64,000 nt of DNA, taken from contig NZ_JPRS01000013.1 of NCBI RefSeq assembly GCF_000738085.1, forward strand, positions 1-64,000. The letters are read 5' to 3'. Below the pieces are notes generated by a model, which worked only from the letters and a program-made list of their open reading frames with translations, did no database searches and was not told the origin of the DNA. Below, piece after piece: positions 35,043-46,135 of the stretch. Within the stretch, counting starts at the first letter, position 1. Every line of letters begins with the position of its first letter. The DNA is from Cryobacterium sp. MLB-32. Lineage in GTDB: Bacteria; Actinomycetota; Actinomycetes; Actinomycetales; Microbacteriaceae. The position numbers were made by a program, and so were the translations under genes.

Positions 35043-35651
35043 CTACCGGTCAGCGACACCGATCGTGATGCCTGACCGCTGCAGGTAAAGCCAGATTCCC
35101 TTGTCGAATTCCGGATTGCCGCAGATGTCGGCGGTCACGCGAATGGGGAGTGTCGATGACCCGCCCGAGAGGTCGGCAGGTCTGGCCTGTGCCTCAAATG
35201 ACCCGGGCAGCGTCGGGCAGTACTCCAGGATGACCCGCCCGGTGGGGTCCGAGAACTGCACCGTTACCGTCTGCTCCGGCGCGGGGACGAACAGTCGTGC
35301 CGTCACCATGCCGAGCACCAGAACGAGCCCGGTTGCGGCAGCGACGCCGGCCAGACGCAGCGCGAGGCGCCGCCGCCCGCTTGGGTGCGGCGCTCCTAAG
35401 GTCGGGCCGCCCCGCGAACCAGGCGCGGCCGAGCCGGCATAGAGAGCGGTACTGGTCAGAAGCAGGCCGAGGGCGATGGTGCCGAGGACCGTCCACCCGC
35501 TGTCCTGTGCGCCATTGAGTGGCACGAGCAACAGGCATGCCGTGAGGAGCGCGGCGCCCGCGGCTGCGAGAATGCCGCGATAGCGGGCCTGGCTGCGCGG
35601 GGGGACCTGTGCGTCGGGCGCTCGCGGAGCTGGATCATTTGCTGAACTCAT
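35043..35651 (-). CDS. Uncharacterised membrane protein
   Basis: 202 residues with three hydrophobic segments (about residues 24-42, 52-70 and 92-112) and an exported-looking C-terminal part with two cysteines (EYCPTLPG and ADICGNPEF), possibly disulfide linked. I do not recognise the family. A TACACT box (35661-35666 on this strand) lies six bases before a GTG directly preceding the ATG, so translation may start at either, from a leaderless mRNA. It sits convergent with holA and downstream of rpsT. Confidence 0.7.
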   Translation of the reverse strand: MSSANDPAPRAPDAQVPPRSQARYRGILAAAGAALLTACLLLVPLNGAQDSGWTVLGTIALGLLLTSTALYAGSAAPGSRGGPTLGAPHPSGRRRLALRLAGVAAATGLVLVLGMVTARLFVPAPEQTVTVQFSDPTGRVILEYCPTLPGSFEAQARPADLSGGSSTLPIRVTADICGNPEFDKGIWLYLQRSGITIGVADR

Positions 35652-35725
35652 CACGGCCAAAGTGTAGCGGGATGGTGCGGTGCCTACGCAGCCCGAACGG
35701 GGGCCCAGTGCCCGACCACCGGGCA

Positions 35726-35757
35726 CAAAAAAGCCCCCGCCGTGAGGCGAGGGCTTC
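35726..35757 (-). terminator. Rho-independent terminator of rpsT
   Basis: Reading the minus strand, AAGCCCTCGCC pairs with GGCGGGGGCTT around a TCAC loop and is followed by a run of T residues. It lies 27 bases after the rpsT stop. Confidence 0.9.
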
Positions 35758-35783
35758 TGCGCTCGGATGAGCGATGAGGAGGA

Positions 35784-36047
35784 CTAGACGAGAGCTGAAA
35801 CAGCCTTCGCGATTGCCGACTTCTTGTTTGCTGCCTGGTTCTGGTGGATGACACCCTTGCTGACGGCCTTGTCGAGCTTCTTCGACGCGATGCCGAGGCT
35901 GACGACAGCCTTGTCCTTGTCACCAGCGGCAACAGCGGTACGAGTCGCGCGGATGGCCGACTTGAACTCGCTCTTGACCGACTTGTTGCGCTCCTGAGCC
36001 TTCTTGTTGGTGCCGATTCGCTTGATCTGCGACTTGATATTTGCCAC
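35784..36047 (-). CDS. rpsT: 30S ribosomal protein S20
   Basis: 87-residue S20, a helical protein binding 16S rRNA early in 30S assembly. Sequence [21 protein letters not shown] at the N-terminus and a Lys/Ala-rich helical body are characteristic. GTG start. It has its own promoter and terminator, as expected for a highly expressed single gene. Confidence 0.97.
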   Translation of the reverse strand: MANIKSQIKRIGTNKKAQERNKSVKSEFKSAIRATRTAVAAGDKDKAVVSLGIASKKLDKAVSKGVIHQNQAANKKSAIAKAVSALV

Positions 36048-36115
36048 GTTTATACGCTTTCGTTAGATTCTGGTTGGGATGCCGCTGAGCGATAGAGGGC
36101 GCTGCTACGGCGATA

Positions 36116-36143
36116 ATCGTATGGGGTGGGACCCAACACGCAA
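36116..36143 (-). promoter_or_regulatory. Promoter of rpsT
   Basis: On the minus strand TTGCGT (36138-36143) and TACGAT (36116-36121) are spaced by 16 bases, giving a leader of roughly 60 bases before rpsT. Confidence 0.5.
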
Positions 36144-36184
36144 GTCAACGGCCAACGATACCAGCAAGTTGGCCGCTTCGACAA

Positions 36185-36973
36185 TCACGCGGCGGAATCC
36201 CCGAAACATTTGCGCTCGGTCAGCGTCTGAGCGACGGCGGTCAGGTGCTCGCTGAAGAGTTCGGGTTGCACGAGGCTGACCAGGTGCGTTGCACCCGGCA
36301 CCACGATAAGCGTCCCGCGTCGGCAGGCCGCGAGGAACCGGTGCTCGTGAAGTCGGAAGTGGTCACGGGACCCGTTGATCAGCCAGACGGGGCCGGGGTA
36401 GGCCGCGAGGCTGCGCAGCGGTGTCAAGCGTCCTGTTGCCCGCAGGCCGGCATCCATCACGTCGAGGGCGACTCCACCCGCCATCACGTCGAGCGCGCCC
36501 TGCTGCGGCAGGAAGGCCCGGGCGATCGTTCTGTGCAGCAGGAGGCCTCGATCCGGCAGCCGACGGATGCCGCGGGCCAGCGCACGATAGCCCCCGAGGA
36601 GCGGACCCCGCGGAAGGGCGCTGCAGGAGGACGCCACCAGCCCGATCACTCTCTCGGGGTGGGTGGCCGCATAGTCGATGGCCCAGTACCCGCCCAGGGA
36701 TAGTCCGACGAGCATCACTCGTCCGCCGAGAGACGTGACGCCCTCATCGATGGCTCGGCGCGCCGCCACCGCGGTGAAGGGTTCGCCCAACCGGGACCCG
36801 TGGCCCGGGAGGTCCACGGCAGCCACGGTGTGGCCACGCCCTCGAAGAACGTCGATCTGGTGCCGCCACATCGACGATGATGTGCGGATGCCGTGCACCA
36901 GTAACACGGAGACGGGTACGGCGTCCGACGTCGAGGCCCTACTGGGCTGTGGCGCATCTCCCGGGGAGTCCAT
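36185..36973 (-). CDS. Alpha/beta hydrolase
   Basis: 262-residue alpha/beta-hydrolase fold enzyme. The oxyanion strand VLLVHGIR is at 23-30, the nucleophile elbow is G-L-S92-L-G, the acid is probably in LINGSRDHF, and the histidine is in PGATHLVS. These give a complete catalytic triad for ester, lactone or amide hydrolysis. I chose the ATG at 36973 because TATGCT lies six bases before it; the frame remains open far upstream only as antisense of the amidohydrolase. Substrate unknown. Confidence 0.88.
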   Translation of the reverse strand: MDSPGDAPQPSRASTSDAVPVSVLLVHGIRTSSSMWRHQIDVLRGRGHTVAAVDLPGHGSRLGEPFTAVAARRAIDEGVTSLGGRVMLVGLSLGGYWAIDYAATHPERVIGLVASSCSALPRGPLLGGYRALARGIRRLPDRGLLLHRTIARAFLPQQGALDVMAGGVALDVMDAGLRATGRLTPLRSLAAYPGPVWLINGSRDHFRLHEHRFLAACRRGTLIVVPGATHLVSLVQPELFSEHLTAVAQTLTERKCFGDSAA

Positions 36974-36979
36974 GCGGCC

Positions 36980-36985
36980 AGCATA
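36980..36985 (-). promoter_or_regulatory. -10 box for leaderless alpha/beta hydrolase
   Basis: TATGCT on the minus strand lies exactly six bases before the ATG at 36973. Confidence 0.5.
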
Positions 36986-37024
36986 GCCACCTGCCCGCTC
37001 ACACCGGCCCCGGGTGAAGATGCA

Positions 37025-37030
37025 TAGTCT
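37025..37030 (+). promoter_or_regulatory. -10 box for leaderless amidohydrolase
   Basis: TAGTCT is followed by GGAGTG and then the ATG at 37037. Confidence 0.5.
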
Positions 37031-37036
37031 GGAGTG

Positions 37037-38248
37037 ATGACTCCAGTGACTGCAATCATCAATGCCCATGTCGTTCCCGTTGCGAGTGCCGCCTTCGACG
37101 GGGGTACGGTTCTGCTGCAGAACGGACGGATCGTCGAGCTTGGCACCGACGTGACAATCCCCGCTGACGCGACGGTCATCGACGCCGCCGGCAAGTGGGT
37201 GCTGCCCGGTTTCATCGAATCGCACGGCCATGTGGGCATTCACGAAGAGGCCAACGGATGGGCGGGTGACGATACCAACGAGATGACCGGTCCGAACATG
37301 GCGGCGGTGCGGGCCCTCGATGCAATCGACATCGATGATGAGGGATTCCGCGATGCCCTCGCGGGAGGCATCACCACCATCGTGGTCAAGCCGGGATCGG
37401 GCAATCCGATCGGCGGGCAGTCGGTGGCCATCAAGAGCTGGGGCGGTCGCACCATCGACGAACAGGTGATCAGCGACGCGGTGAGCGTGAAATCCGCCCT
37501 CGGCGAGAACCCGAAGCGGGTCTACGGCGACAAGAAGCAGACTCCGAGCACCCGGCTGGGCGTGAGCCTCGTGATTCGAGAAGCGTTCATCGCGGCCCAG
37601 GACTACGCCGCCGCGCGTGACGCGGCCGCCGAGAAGGGCGAGCCGTTCACTCGCGACCTGGGCAAGGAGACCCTGGCGCGTGTGCTGGCCGGAGAGCTCG
37701 CGTGGGACCAGCACGTGCACCGCCACGATGACATCGCCACCGCCATCCGGCTCGCAGACGAGTTCGGCTACCGTCTCGTGATCAACCACGGCACGGAGGG
37801 GCACAAACTCGCCGATGTGCTCGCCGAACGCGGTATTCCGGTTATCTACGGCCCGCTGTTCACTGCCCGATCCAAGGTGGAACTGCGTGACCGGGCATTC
37901 TCGAACCTCGTGGCCCTGGCCGCCGCCGGCGTGCAGGTAGCCATCACCACCGACCACCCCGTGGTTCCGGTCAACTTCCTCGTGCACCAGGCGTCCCTCG
38001 CCGTGAAGGAAGGGCTGCCGGTGCAGACGGCGCTTGAGGCCCTCACGGTCAACCCGGCGCTGATTCTCCGGCTGCACGAACGGGTCGGATCGCTCGCTCC
38101 CGGGCTGGACGCCGACGTCGTCATCTGGTCCGGAGACCCGCTCGACGTGAACTCGCGTGCTGAGCTGGTGCTCATCGGTGGGGTCGAGGTCTACCGCTGG
38201 AGCGACGGTCGCGGCCAGGTCACGGAACGCGCCAGTCGGTTCTCCTAG
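37037..38248 (+). CDS. Amidohydrolase (imidazolonepropionase-like)
   Basis: 403-residue metal-dependent amidohydrolase. Motifs are GFIESHGHVGIHEE (first metal site with the HxH pair), QHVHRHDD, VINHGTEGHK and TTDHPVVP (a late conserved Asp), then the closing LAPGLDADVVIWSGDP typical of the superfamily. Family enzymes hydrolyse cyclic amides, peptides or imidazolones; the actual substrate is unknown. A GTG three bases upstream is an alternative start, but the -10 spacing favours this ATG. Confidence 0.88.
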   Translation: MTPVTAIINAHVVPVASAAFDGGTVLLQNGRIVELGTDVTIPADATVIDAAGKWVLPGFIESHGHVGIHEEANGWAGDDTNEMTGPNMAAVRALDAIDIDDEGFRDALAGGITTIVVKPGSGNPIGGQSVAIKSWGGRTIDEQVISDAVSVKSALGENPKRVYGDKKQTPSTRLGVSLVIREAFIAAQDYAAARDAAAEKGEPFTRDLGKETLARVLAGELAWDQHVHRHDDIATAIRLADEFGYRLVINHGTEGHKLADVLAERGIPVIYGPLFTARSKVELRDRAFSNLVALAAAGVQVAITTDHPVVPVNFLVHQASLAVKEGLPVQTALEALTVNPALILRLHERVGSLAPGLDADVVIWSGDPLDVNSRAELVLIGGVEVYRWSDGRGQVTERASRFS

Positions 38249-38307
38249 CCGGTCTCGCACGTGGCGCGTAAGCGCGCCGGGTGCGGACATGAAAGAATGG
38301 GAAAACT

Positions 38308-40164
<1,857 letters not shown>

Positions 40165-40168
40165 AAGC

Positions 40169-40816
40169 ATGCGTCGAGCCACTTTCACCGATGCGGCCGT
40201 GACCTATGGGGCCATCGGCGGCACCCTGGCGCCCGACCTCCTGCAGTACCCACCCACAGGCCACCGGCCCATGGAACGCAGCGTACGCCTCGGCAGCGGG
40301 GCCGAGCGGTTCGAGGTGGCCTCCAAGTTGCTGATGACCTGGGGTGTTCAGCGGCAGAGCGGCATGAACGTTACGGACCTCGAAGCGGGAACGGGGGTGC
40401 AGTACACGCCGGTGGAGTTCGCCTCCGACGGAACGCCACTGCCCGCCCGTCCGGCCCTGACGGACGAATCAACGTTCGCTGATGACGGCACACCGTACAT
40501 CGTGAACGGGATGACCGCCCAGCTCGAGATCAAGGTGGGTCCATTCACGGTGAAGGCGCCGGTTCGCGTGGTGTACGTCATCGCCGAGGTCAATCGGGTG
40601 GGCTTCGCCTATGGAACGATGACGGGACATCCCGAGAGCGGAGAGGAATCGTTCATCCTGGACAGGCGAGACGATGATTCTGTCTGGTTCACGCTTCGTT
40701 CGTTCTCGCGTCCGAGCACCTGGTATTACCGTCTCGCCGCACCCTTCCTTCGGTTCCAGCAGGAGCGATTCACCCGGCGGTATCTGCGCGCCCTTCATCC
40801 GGTCGGGGCGTTGTAA
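40169..40816 (+). CDS. DUF1990 family protein
   Basis: 215-residue protein resembling the DUF1990/UPF0548 family, found in actinobacteria and plants, function unknown. Conserved parts are VTYGAIGGTL near the start, VYVIAEVNRVGFAYGTMTGHPESGEESF, and a C-terminal RFQQERFTRRYLRAL. I chose the ATG five bases after lepA, where homology begins; the frame is open further upstream inside lepA. It lies between lepA and hemW in one transcript. Confidence 0.85.
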   Translation: MRRATFTDAAVTYGAIGGTLAPDLLQYPPTGHRPMERSVRLGSGAERFEVASKLLMTWGVQRQSGMNVTDLEAGTGVQYTPVEFASDGTPLPARPALTDESTFADDGTPYIVNGMTAQLEIKVGPFTVKAPVRVVYVIAEVNRVGFAYGTMTGHPESGEESFILDRRDDDSVWFTLRSFSRPSTWYYRLAAPFLRFQQERFTRRYLRALHPVGAL

Positions 40817-40820
40817 GCCC

Positions 40821-42044
40821 GTGGCCGGTGCTCTTCCCCTCGGCGACCCAGCGCCCGCCGACGGACTCCTTCCCTCAGTCGCGTCGATTGGCGCATCGGA
40901 GCGCGACTTCGGGGTCTACCTGCACGTTCCCTTCTGCAAGGTGCGCTGCGGGTACTGCGATTTCAACACGTATACGTCCACCGAACTTCGCGGCGTGAAA
41001 CAGAGCGACTATGCGAGCCAGGCCGTGCTGGAGATCCAGGCTGCCGGTCGCATCCTGACCGATTCCGGCCTGCCGCCGAGGCCGGCGTCCACCGTGTTCT
41101 TCGGGGGTGGCACGCCCACGCTGCTTCCGGTCACCGACCTGGCCAAGATGCTGGCCGCCGTGGGTACGGAATGGGGTCTGGCCCCGGGGGCCGAAGTTAC
41201 GACAGAGGCCAATCCCGATTCCGTCGACGCGGCCTACCTCGCCTCGCTCCGGGAGGCCGGTTTCACGCGGGTGTCCTTCGGCATGCAATCGGCTGTGCCG
41301 CGCGTGTTGGCCACGCTGGAACGCACGCACGACCCCGAACGTGTTCCCCTCGTCGTCGAGTGGGCGCGCGAAGCGGGCCTCGACGTGAGCCTCGATCTCA
41401 TTTACGGCACTCCGGGGGAGTCCATCGATGACTGGAGGGCGAGCCTCGAGCACGCCATCGACCAGAATCCCGACCACCTGAGCGCCTACTCGCTCATCGT
41501 CGAGGAGGGCACGAAACTCGCACGACAGATCCGGCGCGGCGACGTGGTGCCGACCAACGATGACCAGCAGGCGGAGTTCTACGAGCTCGCGGATGAACTC
41601 CTGGCAGCGGCGGGCTACCACTGGTACGAGGTGAGCAACTGGGCGAAGGACGCCGCACACGAGTCGCGCCACAACCTGTCGTACTGGCGCAGTCAGGACT
41701 GGTGGGGTGTCGGCCCCGGCGCTCACAGCCATGTCGGCGGCGTGCGCTGGTGGAACGTCAAGCACCCCGCCGCCTATGCGGAACGGGTGTTGTCCGGGGT
41801 GTCTCCGGCTGCAGGCCGCGAGACCCTGGATGAAGCCACCCGGGAGCTCGAACGCATCCTGCTGCTCAGCCGTATCCGCACCGGTATCCCGATCGCGTCG
41901 TTGTCGGCACCCGGTCGCCGGGAGGTCGCCGGCCTGATTGCCGACGAGCTGATCAACGCGAAGGCTGCGTTGTCCGGCTCACTCGAGTTGACCCTCACGG
42001 GGCGGCTCCTCGCCGACGCCGTTGTTCGGCGGATTACCGACTAG
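40821..42044 (+). CDS. hemW: Radical SAM coproporphyrinogen III oxidase-like protein HemW
   Basis: 407-residue radical SAM protein. The iron-sulfur motif is C39-KVR-C43-GY-C46 within LHVPFCKVRCGYCDF, followed by FFGGGTPTLL and EANPD. HemW proteins are now regarded as haem chaperones rather than oxygen-independent coproporphyrinogen oxidases (HemN), and the cysteine spacing with single C after CGY fits either only loosely. GTG start four bases after the DUF1990 gene; the frame is open further upstream in its sequence. It is followed closely by convergent genes. Confidence 0.92.
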   Translation: MAGALPLGDPAPADGLLPSVASIGASERDFGVYLHVPFCKVRCGYCDFNTYTSTELRGVKQSDYASQAVLEIQAAGRILTDSGLPPRPASTVFFGGGTPTLLPVTDLAKMLAAVGTEWGLAPGAEVTTEANPDSVDAAYLASLREAGFTRVSFGMQSAVPRVLATLERTHDPERVPLVVEWAREAGLDVSLDLIYGTPGESIDDWRASLEHAIDQNPDHLSAYSLIVEEGTKLARQIRRGDVVPTNDDQQAEFYELADELLAAAGYHWYEVSNWAKDAAHESRHNLSYWRSQDWWGVGPGAHSHVGGVRWWNVKHPAAYAERVLSGVSPAAGRETLDEATRELERILLLSRIRTGIPIASLSAPGRREVAGLIADELINAKAALSGSLELTLTGRLLADAVVRRITD

Positions 42045-42050
42045 GTGTGA

Positions 42051-42443
42051 CTAGCTCACGAATCTCAACGACAGCGGGTAGGTGTATCCCTCGCCGCGGT
42101 TGGCGGCGAGGGCCGCGATGATGCTGAACACCACGATGATGATCCAGATGGCGAACGCGGTGAGGGCTCCGATCGCGATGGCCAGCAGCGCGGCAGAAAT
42201 AGTCAGTCCGATCGCCATGGTGATCTGAAAATTCAACGCGGTCGCGGTGTGCGCGCGGATGAACGGTCCGCGGTCCCTGAGCAGTAGATATCCGATCAGC
42301 GCCGGTACGCAGTTCAGTAATGGTACCCAGCAGAAGAAGATGCCGCCGACGTGGATCAGCGTCGCCCACAGCTTCTCATCGGCAGGGCTGAGTGGAGCCC
42401 CGGTGGACTGGTACGGGTTGACAGGCGGCGTGGCGTCGGACAT
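42051..42443 (-). CDS. DUF4870 membrane protein, copy 1
   Basis: 130-residue small membrane protein of the DUF4870 type: a Pro/Gln-rich cytoplasmic N-terminus, the family core LWATLIHVGGIFF, HTATALNFQIT and three to four hydrophobic segments. The ATG at 42443 has a GAGGAG site six bases before it. Function unknown. A diverged paralogue lies 96 bases upstream on the same strand, likely in one transcript. Confidence 0.85.
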   Translation of the reverse strand: MSDATPPVNPYQSTGAPLSPADEKLWATLIHVGGIFFCWVPLLNCVPALIGYLLLRDRGPFIRAHTATALNFQITMAIGLTISAALLAIAIGALTAFAIWIIIVVFSIIAALAANRGEGYTYPLSLRFVS

Positions 42444-42539
42444 GCGGTCTCCTCGATCGGGCACCGGGCTGTGGCGGTGTGCCACCGGCTCAGCAAGCGT
42501 ACCCGGCCAACATTGACCGCAGGTGTCCTGCGCGACGGG

Positions 42540-42968
42540 CTACTTGATCAGACGCAGTGAAATCGGGTAGCGGTAGTTGCCGCCGTTCTTCACCGTCGTG
42601 AATCCGAGGATCGAGAAGACGACGTTCACAATCCACAGGGCGAATCCGAGGAACGAGAACAGAATGCCGATACCGAACGTGACAATCGCCAGGAACGTTC
42701 CGAGGAAGAACACGGCGAAGTAGACGATCAGAAAAGTGATCTGAAAGTTCAGCGCCTCTTTCGCCTCAACGTCTGTCAGGCGTCCGCGTTCCCGGAAGAC
42801 GAGCCAGATGATGAGGGAGGGAAGGAACCACAGGATTCCGCCCAGGTGAGCAAAGGAGGCCCACTGGCGGTCTTCGGCCGCTGTGAGTGGTGTGACCGTC
42901 GCATAAGACGGTGGCTGCGGTTGTCCAGGATTCGGGTCTGGGGGAACCTGCGCGTTTGGATCGCTCAT
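42540..42968 (-). CDS. DUF4870 membrane protein, copy 2
   Basis: 142-residue paralogue of the downstream gene: Pro-rich N-terminus, WASFAHLGGILWFLPSLIIWL, EAKEALNFQITF and a shared C-terminal YRYPISLRLIK (YTYPLSLRFVS in the other copy). Start at 42968 with AAAGG upstream. Probably a local duplication that diverged, with hydrophobicity kept. Confidence 0.85.
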   Translation of the reverse strand: MSDPNAQVPPDPNPGQPQPPSYATVTPLTAAEDRQWASFAHLGGILWFLPSLIIWLVFRERGRLTDVEAKEALNFQITFLIVYFAVFFLGTFLAIVTFGIGILFSFLGFALWIVNVVFSILGFTTVKNGGNYRYPISLRLIK

Positions 42969-43067
42969 GACAATGCCTTTCACACTGAATGGGAAAAGAA
43001 CCACCTCACTGCATAATGTACTGCCGCCCCGGTCGGGGGGCAATGGGTGATCTTCGAGAAGGCGCGA

Positions 43068-43099
43068 TATGATTGGCAGTCAGGTAATGCGAGTGCCAA
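43068..43099 (+). promoter_or_regulatory. CIRCE element and -10 box before hrcA
   Basis: TTGGCAGTC (43073-43081), nine bases, then GAGTGCCAA (43091-43099) match the HrcA operator with one arm mismatch. A TATGAT -10 box at 43068-43073 overlaps its left edge. Autoregulation of hrcA is expected. Confidence 0.75.
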
Positions 43100-43143
43100 C
43101 CCCGTGAGCTCGTCCACGCAGTCAGAACCGAGAGGCGGTCATC

Positions 43144-44175
43144 ATGGTTTCCGATCGTGGCCTTGATGTGCTGCGCGTCATTGTTCAGGACTATGTCGCA
43201 TCCCGTGAACCCGTCGGCTCCAAATCCATCGTCGACCGGCACGCGTTCGGAGTGTCGGCCGCGACGATTCGCAACGACATGGCACTCCTGGAGGAGGAGC
43301 AGCTCATTGCCGCTCCACACACCTCGTCGGGGCGGATCCCGACCGACAAGGGATATCGGGTATTCGTCGACCACCTCGCCGACCTGCGCCCGCTGTCGCC
43401 AGCCCAGCGGCAGGCCATCGAAACCTTCCTCGGTCACTCTGCGGACCTTGACGAAGTCCTCGTGCGGAGCGTGCGTCTCCTGTCGCAGCTCACGCACCAG
43501 GTCGCCCTGGTTCAGTACCCCTCGCTGTCGCGCTCGAAGGTTCGGCACATCGAGCTGGTGTCGCTGACGGACACGCGCATCCTGTCCGTCCTCATCACGG
43601 ATTCCGGGGCGGTCGAACAGCGGGTCATCGATCTTCCGCGCGCCGTGGACGAGTCCGCGCTCAGCGTGGTGCGTGCCAGGTTGCTGAGTGCCATCGTCGG
43701 GTTGAGCATGACGGATGCCGCGGCCGCCCTCGCCGCCGATGCGCCGGTCGAGTCCCGCCCCGATTCCCCCGAGCTGCAGAACGTGACGGAGCTCATCGCG
43801 AACACCCTCCGCGAGCAGGTCGGGGCCAACAAGCAGAACAAGCTTGTGATGGCCGGTGCCGCTAATCTGGTGCGCACGGAGGAAGATTTCACGGGGAGCA
43901 TCTACCCGGTTCTGGAAGCCATTGAGGAGCAGGTCGTGTTGCTTCGTCTTTTCGGTGAGATGGCCACCGATCAGCATGGGGTCTCGGTGAGCATCGGCCG
44001 GGAAAACGCCCCTTTCGGACTGGCGGAAACCTCGGTTCTCACGAGCGGGTACAGCTCAAATGGAAACCTCGCGCGCCTCGGCGTCCTCGGGCCCACTCGG
44101 ATGGACTATTCCAACAACATGGCTGCCGTACGAGCCGTCGCACGCTACCTTTCCCGCCTGCTGGGCGAGAATTAG
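43144..44175 (+). CDS. hrcA: Heat-inducible transcription repressor HrcA
   Basis: 343-residue repressor of class I heat-shock genes, binding CIRCE elements with GroEL as co-factor. The winged-helix N-terminus (VSDRGLDVLRVIVQDYVASREPVGSKSI) and VSAATIRNDMALLEEEQLI are characteristic, and the C-terminal GAF-like domain covers about 110-340. A CIRCE-like site lies 45 bases upstream. Ribosome site GAGAGG. dnaJ follows. Confidence 0.95.
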   Translation: MVSDRGLDVLRVIVQDYVASREPVGSKSIVDRHAFGVSAATIRNDMALLEEEQLIAAPHTSSGRIPTDKGYRVFVDHLADLRPLSPAQRQAIETFLGHSADLDEVLVRSVRLLSQLTHQVALVQYPSLSRSKVRHIELVSLTDTRILSVLITDSGAVEQRVIDLPRAVDESALSVVRARLLSAIVGLSMTDAAAALAADAPVESRPDSPELQNVTELIANTLREQVGANKQNKLVMAGAANLVRTEEDFTGSIYPVLEAIEEQVVLLRLFGEMATDQHGVSVSIGRENAPFGLAETSVLTSGYSSNGNLARLGVLGPTRMDYSNNMAAVRAVARYLSRLLGEN

Positions 44176-44208
44176 GCTTCACCACCCCGTCATCACAGAC
44201 CGTCACTC

Positions 44209-44225
44209 GATCAGATGAACTGATC
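44209..44225. repeat. Small inverted repeat before dnaJ
   Basis: GATCAG, five bases, CTGATC between hrcA and dnaJ. Without a T tract it is more likely a minor mRNA structure than a terminator. Confidence 0.4.
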
Positions 44226-44260
44226 AACCAATCTCAACAGATCAACAAGGAGAGCCACCT

Positions 44261-45370
44261 TTGGCTGACCACTACGAAGTCCTCGGCGTAAGCCGCGATG
44301 CGTCCACCGATGAAATCAAGAAGGCGTACCGTCGCCTCGCCCGTCAGCTGCACCCTGACGTCAACCCCGGGGCGGATGCCTCGGAAAAGTTCAAGAGCGT
44401 CACCCACGCCTATGACGTGCTCAGCGACCCGAAGCAGCGACAGAAGTACGACCAGGGCGGCGGGCAGAACGGCGGCGGGTTCGACGGACAGAACTTCGGA
44501 AACTTCGGGGACATCTTCGAGACCTTCTTCGGCGGCGGCGGGGGATCAACCCGCGGTCCGCGGTCGCGGCGCGAGCGCGGCCAGGACGCTCTGATCCGGG
44601 TCGAGCTGGATCTCGCGGATGTCATCTTCGGTACGCATCGGGACCTTGAGGTCGACACCGCGATTCTCTGCGAGACCTGTAAGGGTTCCTGTTGCCGGCC
44701 GGGTACGTCTCCCGTGACCTGCGACATCTGCCGCGGGACCGGCAGCATCCAGCGCGCCGTCCGATCACTTCTGGGCAACGTCATGACGAGCAGCCCCTGC
44801 GGATCGTGCCGCGGGTTCGGAACCATCATCGCCACACCGTGCACCACCTGCTCCGGGCAGGGACGCGTTCGCGCGCGCCGCACGGTTCCGGTGGACATCC
44901 CCGCCGGCGTCGACACCGGCCTGCGCCTCCAGATGCCCGGCAGCGGCGAGGTCGGTCCGGCCGGCGGACCCAACGGCGACCTGTACCTCGAGATGAAGGT
45001 GCGTCACCACGACGTCTTCAGCCGCGACGGTGACGACCTGATGTGCTCGCTCGAAGTGCCCATGACAAGCGCTGTTCTCGGCACCACCGTCACGGTGAAG
45101 GCCCTCGACGGTGATATCGAGGTCGAACTGCGCCCGGGAGTGCAAAGCTCCGAGATTCTCACGGTGAAGGAGCGGGGTGTGACCAAACTGCGCGGCTCGG
45201 GACGTGGCGACCTTAAAATCGGCGTCCAGGTCGTGACGCCAACGCGACTCGATCACAAGGAGCGTGACCTGATCGAGCAGTTCGCGGCCCGTCACTCCGC
45301 GCCCGCGCCCACGCTCAGCCACTATCAGCAGGGCTTGTTTGCCAAGCTTCGCGACCGCTTCCTCGGTTAG
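44261..45370 (+). CDS. dnaJ: Chaperone DnaJ (DnaJ2)
   Basis: 369-residue type I J-protein co-chaperone of DnaK. J domain at residues 1-66 with HPD in LHPDVNPGA, a Gly/Phe-rich region around 70-95, four zinc cysteine pairs (CETC, CDIC, CGSC, CTTC), then the client-binding domains. TTG start with AAGGAG about ten bases before it. It lies in the hrcA-dnaJ-rsmE order; dnaK and grpE are not in this window. Confidence 0.96.
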   Translation: MADHYEVLGVSRDASTDEIKKAYRRLARQLHPDVNPGADASEKFKSVTHAYDVLSDPKQRQKYDQGGGQNGGGFDGQNFGNFGDIFETFFGGGGGSTRGPRSRRERGQDALIRVELDLADVIFGTHRDLEVDTAILCETCKGSCCRPGTSPVTCDICRGTGSIQRAVRSLLGNVMTSSPCGSCRGFGTIIATPCTTCSGQGRVRARRTVPVDIPAGVDTGLRLQMPGSGEVGPAGGPNGDLYLEMKVRHHDVFSRDGDDLMCSLEVPMTSAVLGTTVTVKALDGDIEVELRPGVQSSEILTVKERGVTKLRGSGRGDLKIGVQVVTPTRLDHKERDLIEQFAARHSAPAPTLSHYQQGLFAKLRDRFLG

Positions 45371-45387
45371 GGAGCGGGAAAGCCAGC

Positions 45388-46128
45388 GTGGCTAATTTCT
45401 ATCTCGCTCCCGAGCTCCGGGCGAACGAGTGCCCGAGCGGCTCCGTGGTGAGTGTGACGGGGACCGAAGCCCGGCACGCGGTGACCGTAAGTCGGATCCG
45501 GCCGGGCGAACGTCTGCTGATCGGGAACGGCGCCGGGCTCATGCTCTCCGGCACTGTCGTGTCGGCCGAACCGGCCGAGTTCACGCTCCGAGTCGACACG
45601 GCGACGGACACGCCGGCCGTGACGCCGCGCATCCGTCTCGTCCAGGCTCTGGCCAAAGGCGACCGGGACGAGCTGGCCGTCCAAGCCGCGACGGAGCTGG
45701 GTATCGATGGGGTCATCCCCTGGGCCGCGGCGCGCTCCGTGTCCCGTTGGGAGGGCCCGAAGGTACGAAAGGGCCAGGACCGCTGGACGAGCATCGTACG
45801 CGAGGCCAGCAAGCAGTCCATTCGTGCCTGGCTGCCCGAGGTGGGTGACCTGTGCACCACCAAGCAACTCGCCGCGCTGGCGGCGACGACGCACATGCTC
45901 CTGCTGGAGCCGTCCGCCACGATCCGCCTGACCGAGGTGGCGCCACCGATCGACGACCGGGACATCGTGCTCGTCGTGGGGCCGGAGGGCGGAATCGCGC
46001 CCGGCGAGCTGAGCCTGCTGGAGCAGGCCGGTGCGACACAGGTTCGGCTTGGCGACACCGTCTTGCGCACGTCGACGGCTGGACCGGCCGCGCTGGCAAT
46101 CCTGAATGCGGCCCTCGGCCGCTGGTAG
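45388..46128 (+). CDS. rsmE: 16S rRNA (uracil(1498)-N(3))-methyltransferase
   Basis: 246-residue SPOUT-fold methyltransferase that methylates N3 of U1498 in 16S rRNA with S-adenosylmethionine. The trefoil-knot motifs VVGPEGGIAPGEL (near 192-205) and LGDTVLRTSTAGPAAL (near 222-237) are unmistakable, with an N-terminal PUA-like domain at 1-75. GTG start 17 bases after dnaJ. Confidence 0.95.
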   Translation: MANFYLAPELRANECPSGSVVSVTGTEARHAVTVSRIRPGERLLIGNGAGLMLSGTVVSAEPAEFTLRVDTATDTPAVTPRIRLVQALAKGDRDELAVQAATELGIDGVIPWAAARSVSRWEGPKVRKGQDRWTSIVREASKQSIRAWLPEVGDLCTTKQLAALAATTHMLLLEPSATIRLTEVAPPIDDRDIVLVVGPEGGIAPGELSLLEQAGATQVRLGDTVLRTSTAGPAALAILNAALGRW

Positions 46129-46135
46129 TCGCGCT

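Noticed and set aside
36974-38290. N-terminal extension of the alpha/beta hydrolase to 701 codons
   Set aside because: The extension is antisense to the amidohydrolase; homology and a -10 box support the ATG at 36973.
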